This document shows positions 9,926 through 22,618 of a stretch of DNA of 64,000 nt, piece after piece. The number at the start of each line of letters is the position of its first letter. Position 1 is the first letter of the stretch. The notes under the pieces are model-generated. The model did no database searches, was not told the origin of the DNA, and saw only the letters and a program-made list of their open reading frames with translations. The stretch is from NCBI GenBank assembly GCA_014218235.1, contig CM024766.1, forward strand, positions 71,289,207 through 71,353,206, read 5' to 3'. Made by a program: the position numbers and the translations under genes. The DNA comes from Colocasia esculenta. Its lineage: Eukaryota; Streptophyta; Magnoliopsida; Alismatales; Araceae.

Positions 9926-11590
9926 GAGGTCGTCATACAATGATAGTGTGCATGTTTACCCTATAAAATCTATTTTTTCAAATTTTTTCAAACATAAGGA
10001 TATATGGTAAAAATACTATATTGTTAAATATTGTTGATAGATCATATCTTGTGATTATGGTAAATTTTCATCCATTGTGTAAATTATTGAATTTTCTGAA
10101 ATGAAATGATAGGCATGTATTAATCCTATAAATTACTGTTTACATACTTTTATGTTGAACTGAGGCTTCATGAAATTTTTGTGAGTAATATGCATGTATT
10201 AGGTTATGTTATAAAAATTTGACAAATTTCTGATTTCTGTGTGAGTTATTAAAATTTCTGAAATTGAATTGAGAGCTGTATATGACCATGTTTAAATTAG
10301 TATAAATATGTCGGTTGTGAGATTGAGCCTGATAATTTTTATAGAACTAAATGATGACTGTTTTTAGGCATTTGAACTATTAAGACCAATTGTGTACATG
10401 TAAACCCTTGTTAGATGAAATTTTGATAGAAATTGCATGATAATGTTCCAATTATTATAATTAGTGTATAACTCTGAAAAAATCTGAAAATTTGAGCATA
10501 TGATGAAATGTTTGTCTTTAACTTGTCATAAAAATGTCATACTATTTGGGTGACAGTAAGTACTGTTTTGATTTGTAGATGAGAAATGACCATGTTAAAA
10601 CATATCGAATGTAATGGTGAATAATCCTATGATTGCAGCATGCGTAGGATCATGATGTGAACTAATTAATTATTAAGAACAGTAGTACCATGCTAGGTAA
10701 AACTGAACCATATGCATGTATGTGAAATTGGATATTATTGTGTTAACGGTGTACAAACTATGTGTGATTAATAAGATTTATGTAAAACTTGTGCCATGGG
10801 TGACACTGCTACCTTAGAGGACTGTGGAACTGTACCGTAGTAAAGTCCCTATGGGAGGGTTCATGTGTGTGAAATCCTATGGGCAAATAGGATGAAATCC
10901 TGGAGGTGGACAAGTACCACTGGTTAGGGTGGAGAGTGCTTCTCCCGGTTCTGCGCAGTTAACCAAGATCTATCACTATTTTGCCTAGGTGATAGGTATG
11001 TGAATGTGATGTGTGAGTCCTTCTAGAGGTGGTTCAGACTATGTGTCACAGCAATTAAGTGAAAATAATGTGATGGTGTATAAGTGAAATGTGAAATTGT
11101 GGAATGTGCAAATGAACATGTGAATATGTGTAAGCAATGCGATAGCATGTGAAATTGTAAACCATTACATGAATATGCTAAATCCATGTCAAAATAGAAA
11201 GCTACTCATGTTTATAATTGTGTTAAGTGTGAATATGTACATAGAATCCATGCTAGGAGTATCGCTTCCATTATGTGTAATTCCATGTTTAAGTTGCATA
11301 TATATTATAGCATGAATGGAATGAGTTTTAATTTGATTTAGCATGTTAAAGAAAGGTGTAGAGAGCATGTGATAGGCTTTATTTTAGTGGTGAAAAGAAA
11401 ACATAAAGCATGTATCATGTACCATAATGTGGTAGAAGTTTCATGTATAGAATTTAAGAATTATTCAAATCATGCTACATGTCTTGATTGTTTTTAATTG
11501 AAAGTAAAATGTGCATATGATGTGTGTATGTATAATGTACATGGAAATACTTGCTGAGTCTCTTAGACTCACTCTTGCTTCGGCGTATAG
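9703..11590 (+). other. Putative leader intron of LTR B (GC-AG)
   Basis: Donor AAAG followed by GCAAGTAACC at 9703, which fits the strict consensus of GC-AG introns. The acceptor CTTCGGCGTATAG ends at 11590, with CTGAGTCTCTTAGACTCAC about 30 bases upstream. The length is 1,888 bp. Element E has the same two sites in both LTRs. Confidence 0.4.
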
Positions 11591-13984
11591 GTGCAGGTGT
11601 CTCCACTTCTTCCGAGGAGATAGCCAGGAGTTACTCAGAGCAAGAGTAGGAGATTGTTGTGGAGATATAGCGTTGTATTTTCTTTTCATAAGTATGTAGT
11701 CAATAATGTTATGTAATTCAAATGTGGACAATGTAATTTGATTAGAATTTCAATTATGTAAATTTTAGTTTATTTCTTGTACTATATGGACTGTGGTTAG
11801 AATGTGGATGATGGAATAAAAGTTTACAATGAGTTCTTTCATTTCCGATGTTCTATGTTATATTTGTGTACATCTCAGCTTAATGTATTTGTTGGGTCAA
11901 TGTCCCACTGTAGTGATACTCATTATACCAATGTGGGTTGGTGTAACCGTACCGGTATAAGGAGGGTCATTACATCATCTGTGTATGACGTGATTTAGAG
12001 GTCTTCTAGATCCTTCGTTTTGTTTGTTCTTAAAGTACTCCATAGTGTTTAAGTTTTGTTAGCATATTGTTAGTGTATGTCTAGTTATGTTTAGTACTTT
12101 TAAAAGCAATCAACCACATGTTAAAAAATTCTAATTACATGAATATGATTCTAATGTTCTATATGCAAGTGACTGATCATTCTCCTCATGTGATTATGCT
12201 TCGTTTGTCCTTATGCTCCAACTTAATGTTAAATTGTCTTGATATAAATTATGTATTAATCATGCCTGTTGAGAATATATGCTATGTTTAGAGATGAGCT
12301 TGCTTTGTTTAAGTTTCCCTTAAATTGATAATTGTCATTTGAGGACTTTCCTTATTTAAACTTTCCTTATTTGATATGCTTTTCGATATTTACATGATCG
12401 ACTTTTATTCGCATGCACAGTTAGGAAAGTTTCTGAGTTACGACACTTACACATTTGCACAATAGCCATTTCTGAGTTACGACACTTACACATTTGCAAA
12501 ATAGCCATACCCCTCTTAACGAATTGGAACCTCTCTATTGGGCATTTTGTCCTAACAGACTAGGAACTTTTTTGTTAAAACCTTCGTAAGTCTCCATATT
12601 CTATGGATTCCCTCATAGAGACTGAACTGGTTGTATCATGAAGTACCTTTTCCGTGTATGATCTATCATTCGCCTACACTTTTATCAAGACACTAAATGT
12701 TTATGGAACTTAAAAATAAGCCATTATGTTGTCCGATTGAACTCTTGAACTATTGTCATACCTTTGAACTCCATGAAAGATCATGTCCTTGCTACTATAT
12801 GCTTGTTCTTGGAAATATGTGGCCATAATATATATATGTTTGATCGACACAATGTGGAACTTCTGTCCAATGACTAATGTCTATGCATTAAGGCCCATGT
12901 CTAGTTTTGAGGAGGAGCGTCCCAACATACTTATTAATCACGGGAGTATGGACTTGTGGTGTGTGGCATGACACTAGTATGTGTGCAAGATTCGAATGTG
13001 CCACCGTGTTGATATGATATGTTTGACTAGGTGAATGTGTGATACTTGTGAATATGGCCAGTTCTTGTTCATGTGATACATTTCTCATATTTAAACTCCT
13101 TGTTCATTGCTTATGAAAACCACTACATGATTCATTGTGCTATTTGTTAAGCATTCTACTCTATTTAGCTATTCGAACTCGTTAGTAATGTCATGCATAT
13201 TTTGTCATCTTATTCTTGTAGAAACTATGCTTATTAAAATGTTAATCACTTATAACATTACTCGTATATTTGAGATATAAATCTTACTGGGTGTAAGCTC
13301 ATTACGTTACTTAACATTTTTCAGGTAGTGAAGATGAGCTATTGTAAATAGAAGGGGTCGGGCAGGTGTAGTAACCCGAATTTTTTTCAAAAAAAAAAAT
13401 ATAATAAATAAATATAAAAAATAAGATAATAGAAAATAATAATAATCTTGAATAAATTAGAAAATGCAAAGGAAAGAGAAATAATTAAAACCCATTAAAT
13501 GAAAATAAGTAATGGGCTTTATTAAATGGACCCATTAGAAATTAATGGGCCAAAATAGAGATTTTTAAAAGGGGAATAATAGAAAAATACCCTAAATTCA
13601 TAACTTAATTATTACTTAAATAGAAAAGAGGTATTTAATACAGTAAATGAAGTTTAGGTTGGATTTGGATTCCTAAACCTACCCTAATAGGTTGGCCATG
13701 AATTTGGGTCCCACCCTAACCCAAATGGGAATTGGCATGCTTAGAAAGAGGAGAGAAATAGGAAATCTCAGAATTAAATAGAAGTTAGAGTCTTATTAGG
13801 AAATAGAAACCAAAGAGACATAAATACTCTCCTAAAACCCCATGGCCGGCCCTAGCTCGTTGCCAAGGGTTTCAGGACATAGAGAGGAGGCCAAGGAGGA
13901 GGAGAATTCGTGGGAAGGAGGCTTCATCAAAGCTTCAACTCGAGTTCATCAAGTTCTAGCCCTAGAAGAGGAAATCGACCAAAG

Positions 13985-16050
13985 GTAGGCATTTTCACAA
14001 ACATAAATCATAAGATTTTGTCTGTAGATTGTTCCATGCATCAGGAACAAAACCCCTTTTGTTCATGATTTTTCGTGCACCCAATCTTTTCTTATTGAAT
14101 TTTGAAGTCCTACAAACCTCTTGACCCCGAACCTTCATGTTTAATTCACATCTACTTGAATACTCAATCCCATGCTCTCAAATTTTTATTAGAGATACTG
14201 ATGCATGTTAGGCGTCTTTTGCCCTTGAAATCCCTAATTCGCATCCACCATATTGCTCGAATTAAATCGTTGATCTCTACTGTACACAGTTTCATGTTCT
14301 TTGTAAATACACTTGTTTGAACCATGCCGAAACCATGTTGGTTTTCAAATTTCTATTTACTAAAAGTACTCTCACATGTCTAGATTAATTTGCAAGTGGT
14401 TTCATGATTTTTCATCGACAGTATAATTAGTTATGATTTTATGAACGTCCCTATGTCAAAACGAGCAAAGTTGGACCGCAATCCTACACACTATCCTTTT
14501 CCCGCTCAAACTCAGGTACAGTACCTGAGAAAGTGACGGCCCGATAGGCCGCATTCTCAAGGCTATCGCGACAACACTCCTCGTCACGTTCTGAACATGA
14601 CAACACTCCCCGTCGCATTCTGAACGCGACTGGGGCTGCCATCGTGTTCTGGCCGCCTTATCGAATAGACCCGTCGCGATCTGTACAAGGCCCTGTTGTG
14701 TTCTCACTTGACCCCATTGCGAATCTTACTAGGGTGCATCGCGATCTCAGACTTTTGCATGAAAACCCCTAATTTATGATGCTCTAACTTTCTACAGTGC
14801 TTGTACACTTTGTTAACAGTCTTACACGCAGTAATTACACATGTTATGAATTGAACATTATTGTGTGATTTTTAAAAGACATGCACATGACCACTTTCTA
14901 TCTACAATTTCATGACATATGCACACACTTGAACCATCCAATATGGCTTAACATAACATGAAAATTTCTCATAATATATCTGGTAATTTATCTCAATATT
15001 TATTTAAATTGCCTATTTTAAATGAACTTGTCTACGATTCTCGCGATGTTTTGGGAACACTGATGCCGACGCTCCACTGTTCTAGAATTCCTCTAGAACG
15101 TCGAGCACTTATTTCTATATACACACTCTCTTGACTTAGACAAACTCTTTGTCGGATATTTCTTCTGTCGGACTAGTGAATCATTGTTCAAGGCCTCCGT
15201 AAGTCTCCTCTGTCCATGGATTCCCACATGGTTGACGAGCTGGTTGTACCCTAACACCTATGATACCCATTAACGATCAACATGATTCAAACGGCTATTA
15301 GAAGTTCGCTCTTATCTTGAATCACGCCGGACCTCTGGACCTCTGCTTAACATGGCCAGTGGAAGGGTCGTGAGTTCCACCTGACTGCCAACACCAAGTG
15401 TGCGTGTTGTACAACTGTTACTATCGTCTGTTTACTCGGCGTGTTACGTGCAATGTCCACTAGCTCTCATCGATATTCTACTCACTCATCTATTCACGTT
15501 CACTCTACTATCTTGTCTATTCATCTAGTACTCTTATCTATTTCTTGGTACTCTCTATTGGCCATTGACTGATTGTCTAAAGATAAATAAAATAACCAAT
15601 GTATGGCAATATATAAAGGGCCCGATCTGGTCCTGGGATGTGCGCCCGAAAGTGCTAGTACCCATGGGAGTTAAATGATCAGAGTGTTTGGCATTACACT
15701 CGAGTGCTATCTATCTCGACTATCTAAATGACAATCAAAAGTGCTATATTCTCTCGTTGTCTATTGACAAAAGTGCTATATTATACCCGTTGTGCTATTG
15801 CTATACTTTGTGCTATTTGTGCTATGGCCATCTTGCTATTTGTGCTATACTCGGCACTTGTGCTATCTTTAAAAAGCTTGTGCTATTTCCATCATGCGCT
15901 ATCCTGCTATCGTTTACTTGACTCTCTCGCTCCATCATTAGTTATTCTGCCATTTAATGCATTAATTATTTAAAGCCTGTTTGACTATTGAGATTTAAGT
16001 CCTACTGGGCATTATCGCTCACCCTGCGTTATTTGTCGTTGTGTTCTCAG
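13985..16050 (+). other. Putative leader intron of C (5' LTR)
   Basis: GT at 13985 within AAAGGTAGGC, AG at 16049-16050 after CTACTGGGCATTATCGCTCA and a pyrimidine-rich run. The length is 2,066 bp. The 3' LTR keeps both sites (donor 21594, acceptor 26937). Splicing would delete most of R/U5 from a messenger, so it could only serve a subgenomic mRNA and not the genomic template. Confidence 0.4.
15700..15910 (+). repeat. GTGCTAT repeat in the LTR of C (5' copy)
   Basis: About a dozen irregular copies of (T)GTGCTAT with 0-20 base spacing. The same block occurs in the 3' LTR near 26570-26790. Confidence 0.75.
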
Positions 16051-16361
16051 GTGAGACCGAGGATGACACCTACACTCAAGAGGAAGGGAACGACCAGGAG
16101 TGATGTTATGAGTACCCTAGTGTCTTAGTATTATGTTAGAGTGTTAGTTTAGTCTCTTACTTTTATTTCAATGTAATTGGGCCCTATAGAATGGCTCTGA
16201 TATTAGTGGTTGTAACTAGACATTTGGAAAGTTATTAATGAGAAGAATTGCTTTAGTATTTAATCATTGTTCAATGTTTTGATGTCTAGTACTTGCTCTG
16301 TACCCGTTTACTTGTAATTGTCTCACGTTCCGATATTCCGCGTCGGAGCGTGATAGTTTTG

Positions 16362-16373
16362 TGGTATCAGAGC
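16362..16373 (+). other. Primer binding site of C
   Basis: TGGTATCAGAGC, the plant initiator-Met tRNA complement, six bases after the 5' LTR end. Confidence 0.93.
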
Positions 16374-16556
16374 TTAGGTTGTTCTTAAGTATAGGATGAT
16401 CTAGGTTGACCTGCCTTGACTAGAGTCAATTATCCTACCTATACGAGTTGTGGTTAGAGCCATGGGTAACTAGCTAAAATGAACTCACACACACGAATTA
16501 AATTCCACATCAATATCATGACAATAAGTTATTTTTGTAGGAACTAAGCAATCAAG

Positions 16557-17461
16557 ATGACTGCTGAACGTGCTCAAATGAGGGGCATGCAACAGACCAT
16601 TCAAGAACTGACTCGTGCAATTATGCAAGCTACCCAAGGTGGTGGGAACCGTGGCGGTGCAGGCGAGCTGCATCGTAACTTTTGGAGCCTGAACCCACCT
16701 AGGTTCAGTTGATCCACGGATCCGGATGAGGCTGAGCACTGGCTCAAAGAGACGGAAAGAATTTTCCACGTCATGCAATGTGCAGCAGGGGATAAGCTGC
16801 TACTAGCCACATTTCAACTTGAAAAGGACGCCTGCGCTTGGTGGGAGTCTGTGGAAGTGACCCGAGCGAATGGTCAGTTCACTTGGGTCGAATTCAAAGA
16901 AGCCTTCAATTCTAAATACTTCTCTGAGCGTGTGCAAGAAAGGAAGGCCGCGAAATTTGCTGCTCTTAAGTAGAGGAGCCTGACAGTGATCGAGTATGAA
17001 GCCCAGTTCTCTAGACTGGCAAGGTATGCTGAACACCTGGTGAATACAGAGAGAATGAAGGCTAAGCGGTTTCTCAACGGCCTTAAGCCTCAATACATTA
17101 CCCAATTGGCACCTCTCAACATCCAGACTTATGCCGAGATGGTAAAGAAAGCTCAGCTGCTGGAAGATGCTACGGACTTCACCGACCGTATCAAAGGGAA
17201 GTTTGTAAAGAAAGAAATGTCATCTGGTCCGTCACCTGCCAAGACGACCAATGGCAAGAAACGCCCCTTCAACATCACAAAGGGGTCCAACCAAGAAAGA
17301 AAACCCAAGGTCTTCGTACCCAACACTCTGGCAAAAAGCAACTGCAAGCATTGTGACAAGCCAGGTCACACAACTGACGAATACTGGAGGAAAGTCGGTG
17401 CATGTCTACGCTGCAGAAGTCGCGAGCACCGTATTCCCAAGTGCCCACTTCTAAAAGAACA
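16557..17461 (+). pseudogene. gag: gag of C
   Basis: The frame starts at the ATG at 16557 and has in-frame stops TGA (16710-16712) and TAG (16971-16973). Landmarks are FHVMQCAAGDKLLLATFQLE, WVEFKEAFNSKYF, VIEYEAQFSRLARYAEH and RFLNGLKP, the Ty3/Gypsy capsid domain, followed by zinc knuckles near 17344-17451. In the first knuckle (CKHCDKPGHTTDEYW) the last Cys position holds Tyr; the second (CLRCRSREHRIPKC) is complete. Between about 17455 and 17466 the frame shifts by one, and protease continues in another frame. Confidence 0.85.
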
Positions 17462-20400
17462 TAAAGGCTCACTGCTGTGCCCAAGAAACAGGGAAGACTG
17501 CAAGCCCTGTATAATGAAGAGCCCGCCGAGGAAGGTGGCATGGTGGAAGGTACCCTGCAAGTCTTTTCCGTATCAACATTTGTTTTATTCGATATTGGAG
17601 CAACTCATTCATTTATATCTTAAAACTTTGCTGATACTCTGAATGCTAAACCTATATCCATGGGATGTGAATTCTCTATCACAACCCCACTGGGAGAGAA
17701 GGAGAAATTGAACAAATACTTTCCATCCTCCAATGTAATGATCAAAGATCATAACTTAAATGTCGACCTGTTGTGTATGCCCATGGAAGGATATGATGTA
17801 ATTCTGGGAGCCGACTGGTTGTCCACATATGGGGCAAGTGTCGACTGTAAGAAAGGGAAGGTTATCTTTAGTGATTTCCCCAAGTTGTCATTCACTGGGA
17901 TTAGACATAAGAGACGGATGTCTCTAGACTCTGCCATAAAAGCCCACAATATGATAAGGAAAGGGTGCATTGCTTTCCTAGCAGCCGTAGTTGTTGAAAA
18001 GAAGGGTTCTAAGATAGAAGACATCCGCATAGTCTAGGATTTCTCTGATGTGTTTCCTGAAGATTTGCCAGGGATTCCCCCGGAACGAGATGTCAACTTC
18101 GCCATAGAGTTGATCTCTGGAGCTGCCCCCGTATCGCGTCAACCGTACCGGATGGTCCCTGCCAAGTTGAAAAAATTGAAGGCACAACTGATGGAGCTAT
18201 TAGAAAAGAGGTTTATCAGACCAAGTACTTCCCCATGGGGAGCACCTGTGATGTTCGTTAAGAAGAAAGACGGATCGATGAGGCTATGCATCGACTATCG
18301 TCAACTCAATTAGCTAACCATCAAGAATAAGTATCCATTGCCTCGGGTCGATGAACTTTTCGACCAAATATCTGGAGCTCAATATTTTTCTAAGATCGAT
18401 CTTCGATCTGGCTATCACCAAATGAGGATCAAGGATGACGATATCTTCAAAACAGCTTTCAGGAGCAGGTATGGACACTATGAATTCGTCATTATGCCTT
18501 TTGGTCTAACCAATGCTCCTGCAGCCTTTATGCAACTCATGAACAACATATATCGGCCATACCTTCACAAGTTCGTGGTCATCTTCATCGACGACATCCT
18601 CATTTATTCAAATACCAAGGAAGAGCATGAAGAACACCTAAAGATTGCACTGCAAGTCTTGTGAGACAACAAACTGTACGCAAAGCTGATCAAGTGTGAA
18701 TTCTGGCTCGAAGAAGCGTCCTTCTTGGGCCATGTCATCTCAAAGGATGGCATCTCATTTGATCCCTCCAAAGTCGAAGTTGTACTCAATTGGGAGAGAC
18801 CAACCAACGTCACAGAAATCAGAAGCTTCCTAGGACTGGCTGGCTACTGTAGGTGGTTCATCAAGGACTTCTCTAAGATCGTCGTTCCTCTCACACGACT
18901 GACACGAAAGGAGAGTCCATACTCCTGGAGTAATGAGTGTGAGAAAAGTTTCCAAACTCTTAATGATTGTCTTACCTCAACACTTGTTCTCGCTCTGCCA
19001 GTAGAGGGAGAAGGTTTCTCTGTCTACACTGATACCTCAGGGATTGGGCTAGGTTGTGTATTGATGTAAAAGGAGAAGGTTATTGCTTATTCTTCAAGAC
19101 AACTGAAGACGCATGAAGTCAACTACCCTGTGCATGATCTAGAGTTGGCTGTCGTGGTCTTCGCCTTGAAGATCTGGAGACATTACTTGTATGGCGAGAA
19201 ATTCACTGTCTACTCAGACCAAAAAAGCCTGAAGTACTTATTCTCCCAGAAGGAACTCAACATGAGACAGAGAAGATGGCTAGAATATCTGAAGGATTTT
19301 GACTTCAACATCCAATACCATGCAGGCAAGGGTAACGTCGTGGCTAATGCTCTTAGTAGGAAGCCGATGGCATCTGTTTCAAGTCTAGTCCTTGGCGAGA
19401 TGCAACTACTAGAACAATTCACAAGGTTAGACTTAACTATTGAACATAGGGATGATCGAGTTTTGGTTGCCAATATCAAGATTCAATCCGACTTGCTGGA
19501 AGAGATTAAAGCTCAACAAGATAATGATCCATTCTTAGTCCGTATCAAGGAAACCTTAGTCGAAAGACCGGACTTTGCTATGATTGAGGATGGAAGACTG
19601 GTGTTCCAAAGGAGGACATGCATTCCCGACAATGAAGAACTGAAGAGGAAACTAATGGATGAAGCTCACAAGACAAAGTACACTATCCACCCTGCAGGTA
19701 CCAAAATGTATCAAGACATGAAAAGAACATTTTGGTGGCCAAACATGAAGAGAGAGGTAGCCGAACATGCCGCTCATTGCCTTACTTGCCAATAGGTAAA
19801 GGCGGAACACATGCGCCCTGCTGGCATACTAAGACCACTAGACATCCCAGAATGGAAGTGAGAAACCATTGGCATGGACTTCATCATGGGTTTACCTAAG
19901 ACTCGTGGTGGACTCGACGCCATTTGGGTCATTGTCGACTGACTAACCAAATCTGCCCACTTTCTAGCCATAAAGAGTAAGTGGTCGGTAGAAGTACTAG
20001 CTGCCTTATATGTCAAAGAGATTGTAAGACTACATGGAGTTCCATCATCCATAGTCTTGAATCGAGATCCGAGATTCACATCTCATTTTTGGAAAGAACT
20101 GCAAGGTGCACTGGGTACTAAACTCAACTTTAGTACCGCATTCCACCCACAAACTGATGGGCAAACTAAAAGAACCAACCAAATAGTGGAAGACATGTTG
20201 AGAGCTTGCACTATAGACTTCTAAGGATATTGGAATGAGCACCTATCCCTTATTGAGTTTGCCTATAACAACAGTTATCAGGCGAGTATTAAGATGGCAC
20301 CGTTTGAAGCACTCTATGGAAGGAATTGTAGATCTCTTGCATGCTGGAATGAGGTGGGAGAACAGCAATGGCTAGGCCCGGATATGGTACAACGAACAAC

Positions 20401-20932
20401 AAAGGACATTCAGGTGATTAGAGACCAGCTTAAGACTGCTCAGTCCAGACAAAAGAGATATGCTGACAAAAGAAGGCGAGACTTAGAATTCCAAGTCGGT
20501 GATCATGTATTCTTAAAGGTGTCACCTACTCGTGGTATCCAAAGATTTGGTGTGAAAGGAAATCTCAGTCCTAGATTTATCAGTCCTTTTGAAGTCCTCA
20601 AAAGGATTGGTGAGGTTGCATACCGACTGGCATTGCCACCGGATCTGGCATGTGTACACGATGTGTTCCATGTCTCCATGCTCAGGAAATATGTATATGA
20701 TCCTACATACATCATTCGCCATTAGAAATCGATGTTGAACAAGGACACGACATATGAAGAAAAGCCAGTCAAGATATTAGAACGGAAGGTGCAACAGCTC
20801 AGGAACCGTCCCATTCATGTGGTTAAAGTCTTATGGAATAACCGCGGAGTGGAAGAAGCCACATGGGAACCAGAAGGAACCATCAAACGGAACTACTGCG
20901 AACTTTTTGATAAGACAATCCCTCCATTATGA
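17462..20932 (+). pseudogene. pol: pol of C (protease, RT, RNase H, integrase, chromodomain)
   Basis: One frame runs 3.47 kb with no frameshift but ten stops: 17621, 18035, 18311, 18662, 19067, 19793, 19859, 19940, 20222 and 20723. Protease reads FDIGATHSF (Ile where Thr is normal). RT has FDLRSGYHQM-type and FIDDILIYS motifs; RNase H has YTDTSGIGLG. Integrase has HPAGTKMYQDMK with the CLTC zinc site, and the catalytic core, where the second Asp position reads Asn (VLNRDPRF) and the Glu position reads Lys (TKRTN). The chromodomain-like end contains VKVLWNNRGVEEATWEPEG. It would have copied and integrated the element; it is now inactive at several catalytic sites. Confidence 0.9.
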
Positions 20933-20961
20933 TCATATGAGTTTGGGGACCAAATTCTTTT

Positions 20962-20974
20962 AAAAGGGGGAGGA
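20962..20974 (+). other. Polypurine tract of C
   Basis: AAAAGGGGGAGGA directly before the 3' LTR start TGTAGTAACC at 20975; primer for plus-strand DNA. Confidence 0.85.
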
Positions 20975-22140
20975 TGTAGTAACCCGGATTTTTTTCAAAT
21001 ATATATATATATATAATAAATAGCAAAATAAAATAATAGAAAATAATAATAATATTGAATAAATCAGAAAATGCAAAGGAAAGAGAAATAATTAAAATCC
21101 ATTAAATGAAAATAAGTAATGGGCTTTACTAAATAGACCCATTAGAAATTAGTGTATCAAAATAGAGATTTTTAAAAGGAGAATAATAGAAAAATACACT
21201 AAATTCGTAACTTAATTATTACTTAAATAGAAAAGAGGTATTTAATGTATTAAAAAGGAAGTTTGGGTTGGATTTGGATTCCTAAACCTACCCTAATAGG
21301 TTGGCCATGAATTTGGGTCCCAACCTAACCCAAATGGGAATTGGCATGCTTAGAAAGAGGAGAGAAATAGGAAATCTCGGAATTAAATAGAAGTTAGAGT
21401 CTTATTAGGAAATAGAAACCAAAGAGACATAAATACTCTCCTAATCCCCCATGGCCAGCCCTAGCTCGTTGCCAAGGGTTTTAGGAGGTGGAGAGGAGGT
21501 GAAGGAGGAGGAGAATTCGTGGGAAGGAGGCTTCATCAAAGCTTCAACCCGAGTTCATCAAGTTCTAGCCCTAGAAGAGGAAATTGACCAAAGGTAGGTA
21601 TTCTCACAAGCATAAATCATAAGATTTCGTCTGTAGATTGTTCCATGCATCAGGAACAAAATCCCTTTCATTTCATGATTTTTTCGTGCACCCAATCTTT
21701 TCTTATTGAATTTTCAAGTCCTGCAAACCTCTTGACCCCGAACCTTCATGTTTACTTCACATCTACTTAAATACTCGATCCCATGCTCTCAAATTTTTAT
21801 TGGAGATACTGATGCATGTTAGGCATCTTTTGCCCTTGAAATCCCTAATTCACATCCACCATATTGCTCGAATTAAATCGTTGATCTCTACTGTACACAG
21901 TTTCATGTTCTTTGTAAATACACTTGTTTGAACCATGCCGAAACCATGTTGGTTTTCAAATTCCTATTTACTACAAGTACTCTTGCATGTCTAGATTAAT
22001 TTGCAAGTGGTTTCATGATTTTTCATCGATGATACAATTAGTTATGATTTTCTGAACGTTCCTGTGTCAAAACGAGGAAAGTTTGACGGCAATCCTATGC
22101 ACTGTTCTTTTCTCGCTCGAACTCAGGTACAGTACCTGAG

Positions 22141-22227
22141 AACACGACGGCCCGATAGGCCGTGTTCTCAAGGCTATCGCAACAACACTCCCCGTCGTGT
22201 TCTGAATGCGACCGGGGCTACCATCGC
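22141..22227. promoter_or_regulatory. N10 dyads in the LTR of C (3' copy)
   Basis: ACGAC-N10-GCCGT at 22144-22163 within a longer near-palindrome, GCAAC-N10-GTCGT at 22179-22198 and GCGAC-N10-ATCGC at 22208-22227. The 5' LTR has the same sites near 14523-14655 with several C/T and G/A differences, so the half-sites are decaying by transitions while the spacer length is unchanged. Confidence 0.45.
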
Positions 22228-22618
22228 GTTCTGGCCGCCTGACTGAATAGACCCGTCGCGATCTATACAAGGCCCTGTCGCGTTCTCACTTGACCCCGTC
22301 GTGACTCTTACTGGGGTGCGTCGCGATCTCAGACTTTTGCATGAAAACCCCCGATTTATGATGCTCTAACTTTCTACAGTGCTTGTACACTTTGTTAACA
22401 GTCTTACACGTAGTAATTACACATGTTATGAATTGAACATTATTATGTGATTTTTAAAAGACATGCACATGACCACTTTCTATCTACAATTTCATGACAT
22501 ATGCACACACTTGAACCATCCAATATGGCTAACATAACATGAAAATTTCCCATAATATATATGGTAATTATCTCAATATTTATTTAAATTGCCTATTTAA
22601 ATGAACTTGTCTACGATT

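Larger units (their letters stand above)
8972..11974 (+). mobile_element. Solo LTR B (3.0 kb)
   Basis: It starts TGTAAGGCCCTCGAATTTTG and ends GAGGGTCATTACA, the same termini as the LTRs of element E, to which it is related. The flanks are TCATT (8967-8971) and TCATC (11975-11979), one transition apart. There is no internal region. It lies inside LTR A. It has a TATA-like ATAAAAAC at about 9401, a GC-type splice-donor motif at 9703 and an acceptor at 11590. Confidence 0.82.
8215..13324 (+). other. Putative leader intron of LTR A (interrupted by B)
   Basis: The donor is AAAG followed by GTAGGTGATC at 8215. The acceptor module TACTGGGTGTAAGCTCATT...ACATTTTTCAG ends at 13324. Without LTR B the intron would be about 2.1 kb. 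The same pair of sites occurs in C, I (donor only in window), B and E. Inferred from pattern conservation only; no transcript is seen. Confidence 0.4.
13367..16355 (+). repeat. 5' LTR of C
   Basis: A 2,989-bp LTR starting TGTAGTAACCCGAA and ending GTGATA. It includes a TATA-like ATAAATA at 13820-13826, a splice-donor motif AAAG|GTAGGC at 13985, a TCGCGAC-rich segment (14520-14760), a run of GTGCTAT repeats (15700-15910) and an acceptor motif GTGTTCTCAG ending at 16050. Confidence 0.9.
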
